Assembly: GCF_900541275.1 (NCBI RefSeq)
Contig: NZ_UQJH01000020.1
Span: forward strand, 1-25,935
Length of the DNA: 25,935 nt
Origin: an uncultured Porphyromonas sp.
GTDB taxonomy: Bacteria; Bacteroidota; Bacteroidia; Bacteroidales; Porphyromonadaceae
Direction: 5' to 3'
Shown: piece by piece, positions 24,600 to 25,935 of the stretch
How the letters are laid out: each line of letters begins with the position of its first letter
Position numbering within the stretch: the stretch's first letter is position 1
Made by a program: the position numbers and the translations under genes
The notes under the pieces: generated by a model
Told to the model about the DNA's origin: nothing
Database searches by the model: none
What the model saw: the letters and a program-made list of their open reading frames with translations, nothing else

Positions 24600-25633
24600 G
24601 GCTCCTCCGTCGTCGTGGTACTCTGTGAGCGGAGGGGCGTCTCGCTACCGCCACTGCTGACGAGGCGACAGCCCATGCTCGCATCGGTGACGAAGCCGAT
24701 CATCGTCACTCCCGCCAGCCCCTCGATCAGCTCCTTGTCCGTGAGGGGGAGGGTAAAGAGGAGCTCGTAGTCCTCGCCACCATTGCAGGCGATCGCGGTG
24801 GGGTCCAGCCCCAGCGTCTCCGCTTGCTGTCGCGTCTCCCCAAGGATCGGCAGCCGCTCCTCATAGATCCGGCAGCCGACGCCCGAGAGGTCGCATAGGC
24901 GAAGGAGATCGCCCGCCAGCCCCTCCGTCACCTCCGTCATCGCTGAGGGACGTATCTCGGTCCCAATGGGTGACGGGCTGAGGTCGTGACGCGCCACGGG
25001 GCGCATCTGGCGGGAGAGGAAGTAGGCACCACCGCCAAAGTCCGGTGCATAGTCCTCCTGTCCCATCCGGTCAAATACCTGCTTCTCACGCTCCAGCATC
25101 GTCAGTCCGAGGAAGGCGGCACCCAGGTCGCCCGTGACGCAGATCAGGTCATTGGCCTGCGCTGTGTCGCTCCGCAGGTACCGCCCGCGCTCCACGCTCC
25201 CCACCACGTGGGTCGAGAGCATCAGCCCGGTACGTGACGAGGTGAAGTGGCAGCCCATAAGCCCACAGCCGTAGGTCTCGCACGCCTCGCGGACGCCGCT
25301 CATCAGTGCCTCCACATCCTCCACTTGAAACCTCGCTGACAGCCCCACCGACACCTCGACGCCCTCTGCCCTGCCGCCCATGGCGACGATGCGGGAGACC
25401 CCCTTGGTGACAGCCTTGAAGCCGAGGTACCTGAGGGGGAAGTAGACCAGGTCAAAGTGGACCCCCTCCAGCATCATGGCCGAGGCGGAGATCATCTGAC
25501 GGCCCTCGCCCGGCTCCAGCACCGCGGCATCGTCGGCCGGGTCGGTCAGGAGGGGGGAGGAGTTGGGGGCGGGACGGAAGGACTTCAGGATCCTCTCCCT
25601 CAGTCCTGCCGGTCCTATATTAGCTATTTCCAT
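24596..25633 (-). CDS. ThiL-like protein (thiamine-monophosphate kinase fold) with altered active site
   Basis: 345 aa from the ATG at 25633; the in-frame TTG at 25639 is less likely. Overall it is a ThiL: LEGVHFDL, YLGFKAV, VRxACETYG, VTGDLGAAFLGLTMLEREKQVF and GGEDYELLFTLP (285-296) are clear. Most acidic metal/ATP motifs differ from the family: GDD has become PADD (32-35), STD.L has become SASAMM (49-54), NLSD.AAMG has become GVSRIVAMG (78-86), GGDTT has become GCHFT (127-131), and IDLSDGL has become TEVTEGL (233-239). ThiL phosphorylates thiamine monophosphate to thiamine pyrophosphate. Activity here is doubtful. First gene of the operon, coupled to thyA by a 4-nt overlap. No TPP riboswitch precedes it. 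Confidence 0.82.
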   Translation of the reverse strand: MEIANIGPAGLRERILKSFRPAPNSSPLLTDPADDAAVLEPGEGRQMISASAMMLEGVHFDLVYFPLRYLGFKAVTKGVSRIVAMGGRAEGVEVSVGLSARFQVEDVEALMSGVREACETYGCGLMGCHFTSSRTGLMLSTHVVGSVERGRYLRSDTAQANDLICVTGDLGAAFLGLTMLEREKQVFDRMGQEDYAPDFGGGAYFLSRQMRPVARHDLSPSPIGTEIRPSAMTEVTEGLAGDLLRLCDLSGVGCRIYEERLPILGETRQQAETLGLDPTAIACNGGEDYELLFTLPLTDKELIEGLAGVTMIGFVTDASMGCRLVSSGGSETPLRSQSTTTTEEP

Positions 25634-25657
25634 ACGCAACGCAATTCTCTATTCTCA

Positions 25658-25665
25658 CAAAGTTA
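25658..25665 (-). promoter_or_regulatory. -7 promoter element of the thiL-like/thyA/folA operon
   Basis: TAACTTTG on the minus strand is identical to the tamB -7 element, 25 bp before the ATG at 25633. The mobile element copy begins at 25699, so the -33 region lies right at its edge. Confidence 0.6.
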
Positions 25666-25757
25666 CCTTTTTCCCCACCAATCCCCGACCCGTCCCCCAG
25701 GGGTGACGCATTTAAGCGTTAGGGTAATCATATACCAAAGGGGGGCTCATCCGGGAG

Positions 25758-25772
25758 GCACCCGAAGGGTGC
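25758..25772. repeat. hairpin A of second copy
   Basis: GCACCC GAA GGGTGC, a perfect 6-bp stem with a GAA triloop. Confidence 0.7.
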
Positions 25773-25782
25773 TCGCTCCATA

Positions 25783-25818
25783 GGCATCGGTCATCCGCGA
25801 AGCGGTGACCGATGTGCC
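25783..25818. repeat. hairpin B of second copy
   Basis: The outer stem ATCGGTC / GACCGAT, continued by GGC / GCC at the base, encloses the inner stem CCGC / GCGG with a GAA triloop (25799-25801) and short bulges. It occupies the same place as hairpin B in the complete copy but with different paired bases. Confidence 0.7.
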
Positions 25819-25838
25819 GATACCCGCCTTAACCCCCT

Positions 25839-25899
25839 CGACCCCTGGCGGGGTCGCCGAGCAGAAATCCCCTTTCCCGGCGACCCCGCCAGGGTGTCG
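25839..25899. repeat. extra palindrome sharing an arm with the central one
   Basis: Arms 25839-25859 and 25878-25899 pair over 21 positions with one inserted base. The left arm is itself a small hairpin (CGACCCC TGGC GGGGTCG). The right arm overlaps the left arm of the long palindrome, so two mutually exclusive folds are possible. Confidence 0.7.
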
Positions 25900-25935
25900 C
25901 ACTTACCCAGTCAGTCAATCAGTGCGACACCCTGG
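25881..25935. repeat. central long palindrome of second copy (partial)
   Basis: The left arm 25881-25903 is identical to 21226-21248. After a 17-nt loop the right arm AGTGCGACACCCTGG (25921-25935) pairs perfectly as far as the window goes. Confidence 0.85.

Larger units (their letters stand above)
25699..25935. mobile_element. MITE-like palindromic element, second copy, cut by window edge
   Basis: It begins with AGGGGTGACGCATTT (25699-25713), identical to the terminal repeat of the copy at 21044. Then follow hairpin A (25758-25772), the linker CGCTCCATAG (25773-25783 region), hairpin B (25783-25818), an extra palindrome (25839-25899) and the left arm of the long central palindrome (25881-25903), with the first 15 nt of its right arm (25921-25935). 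The order matches the complete copy, but the sequences between hairpins are diverged, so it is not a recent duplicate. The right half and right terminal repeat would lie outside the window. No gene lies in 25634-25935. Confidence 0.75.

Noticed and set aside
25634..25700. TPP riboswitch before the thiL-like gene
   Set aside because: The leader is only about 18 nt from the promoter motif and the thi-box sequences are absent.

Overview
The window reads as chromosomal DNA of a Bacteroidota bacterium, most likely Porphyromonas or a close relative. Start codons lack Shine-Dalgarno sites, and several genes are preceded by the Bacteroidota -7 promoter motif TAnnTTTG about 30-40 bp upstream. TamA takes the lipoprotein form (TamL) typical of this phylum. 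The DUF5020 protein, the Wza/Wzc pair and the secreted sialidase all have Bacteroidota or Porphyromonas-type relatives. The genus is an inference; no rRNA or other marker gene is present.

Left part (1-3840, clearly AT-richer by eye): a leftward four-gene cassette encodes a MORN/YwqK-like secreted protein, LemA, a DUF3137 membrane protein and a membrane-anchored DUF1266 protein. Next to it is a small excisionase-like helix-turn-helix gene. This looks like an accessory insertion with a different base composition from the rest.

Centre (3843-16209, GC-rich): a leftward operon tamB-tamL-sialidase combines an envelope assembly system with a host-glycan-degrading exo-sialidase. Divergent from it is a rightward wza-wzc pair (polysaccharide export lipoprotein and tyrosine autokinase with a repetitive Tyr-Gly tail).

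Right part (16210-25633): leftward genes for a small outer membrane beta-barrel and a large secreted GH2 beta-galactosidase with a C-terminal CBM32-like domain. The sialidase and beta-galactosidase could act in sequence on mucin-type glycans. Then comes a leftward, tightly packed operon thiL-like -> thyA -> folA -> asd -> DUF5020, ended by a strong intrinsic terminator. The ThiL-like protein keeps the fold signature but has lost most of the acidic metal-binding motifs of the family.

The most unusual signal is non-coding. A ~400 bp element (about 21043-21441) has 17-bp perfect terminal inverted repeats and is flanked by a 10-bp direct repeat. It is built from inverted, covarying hairpin modules around a 23-nt central palindrome. 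A second, diverged copy starts at 25699 and runs off the right edge. It looks like a MITE-type mobile element carrying conserved DNA or RNA secondary structure, and both copies sit just upstream of leftward genes.
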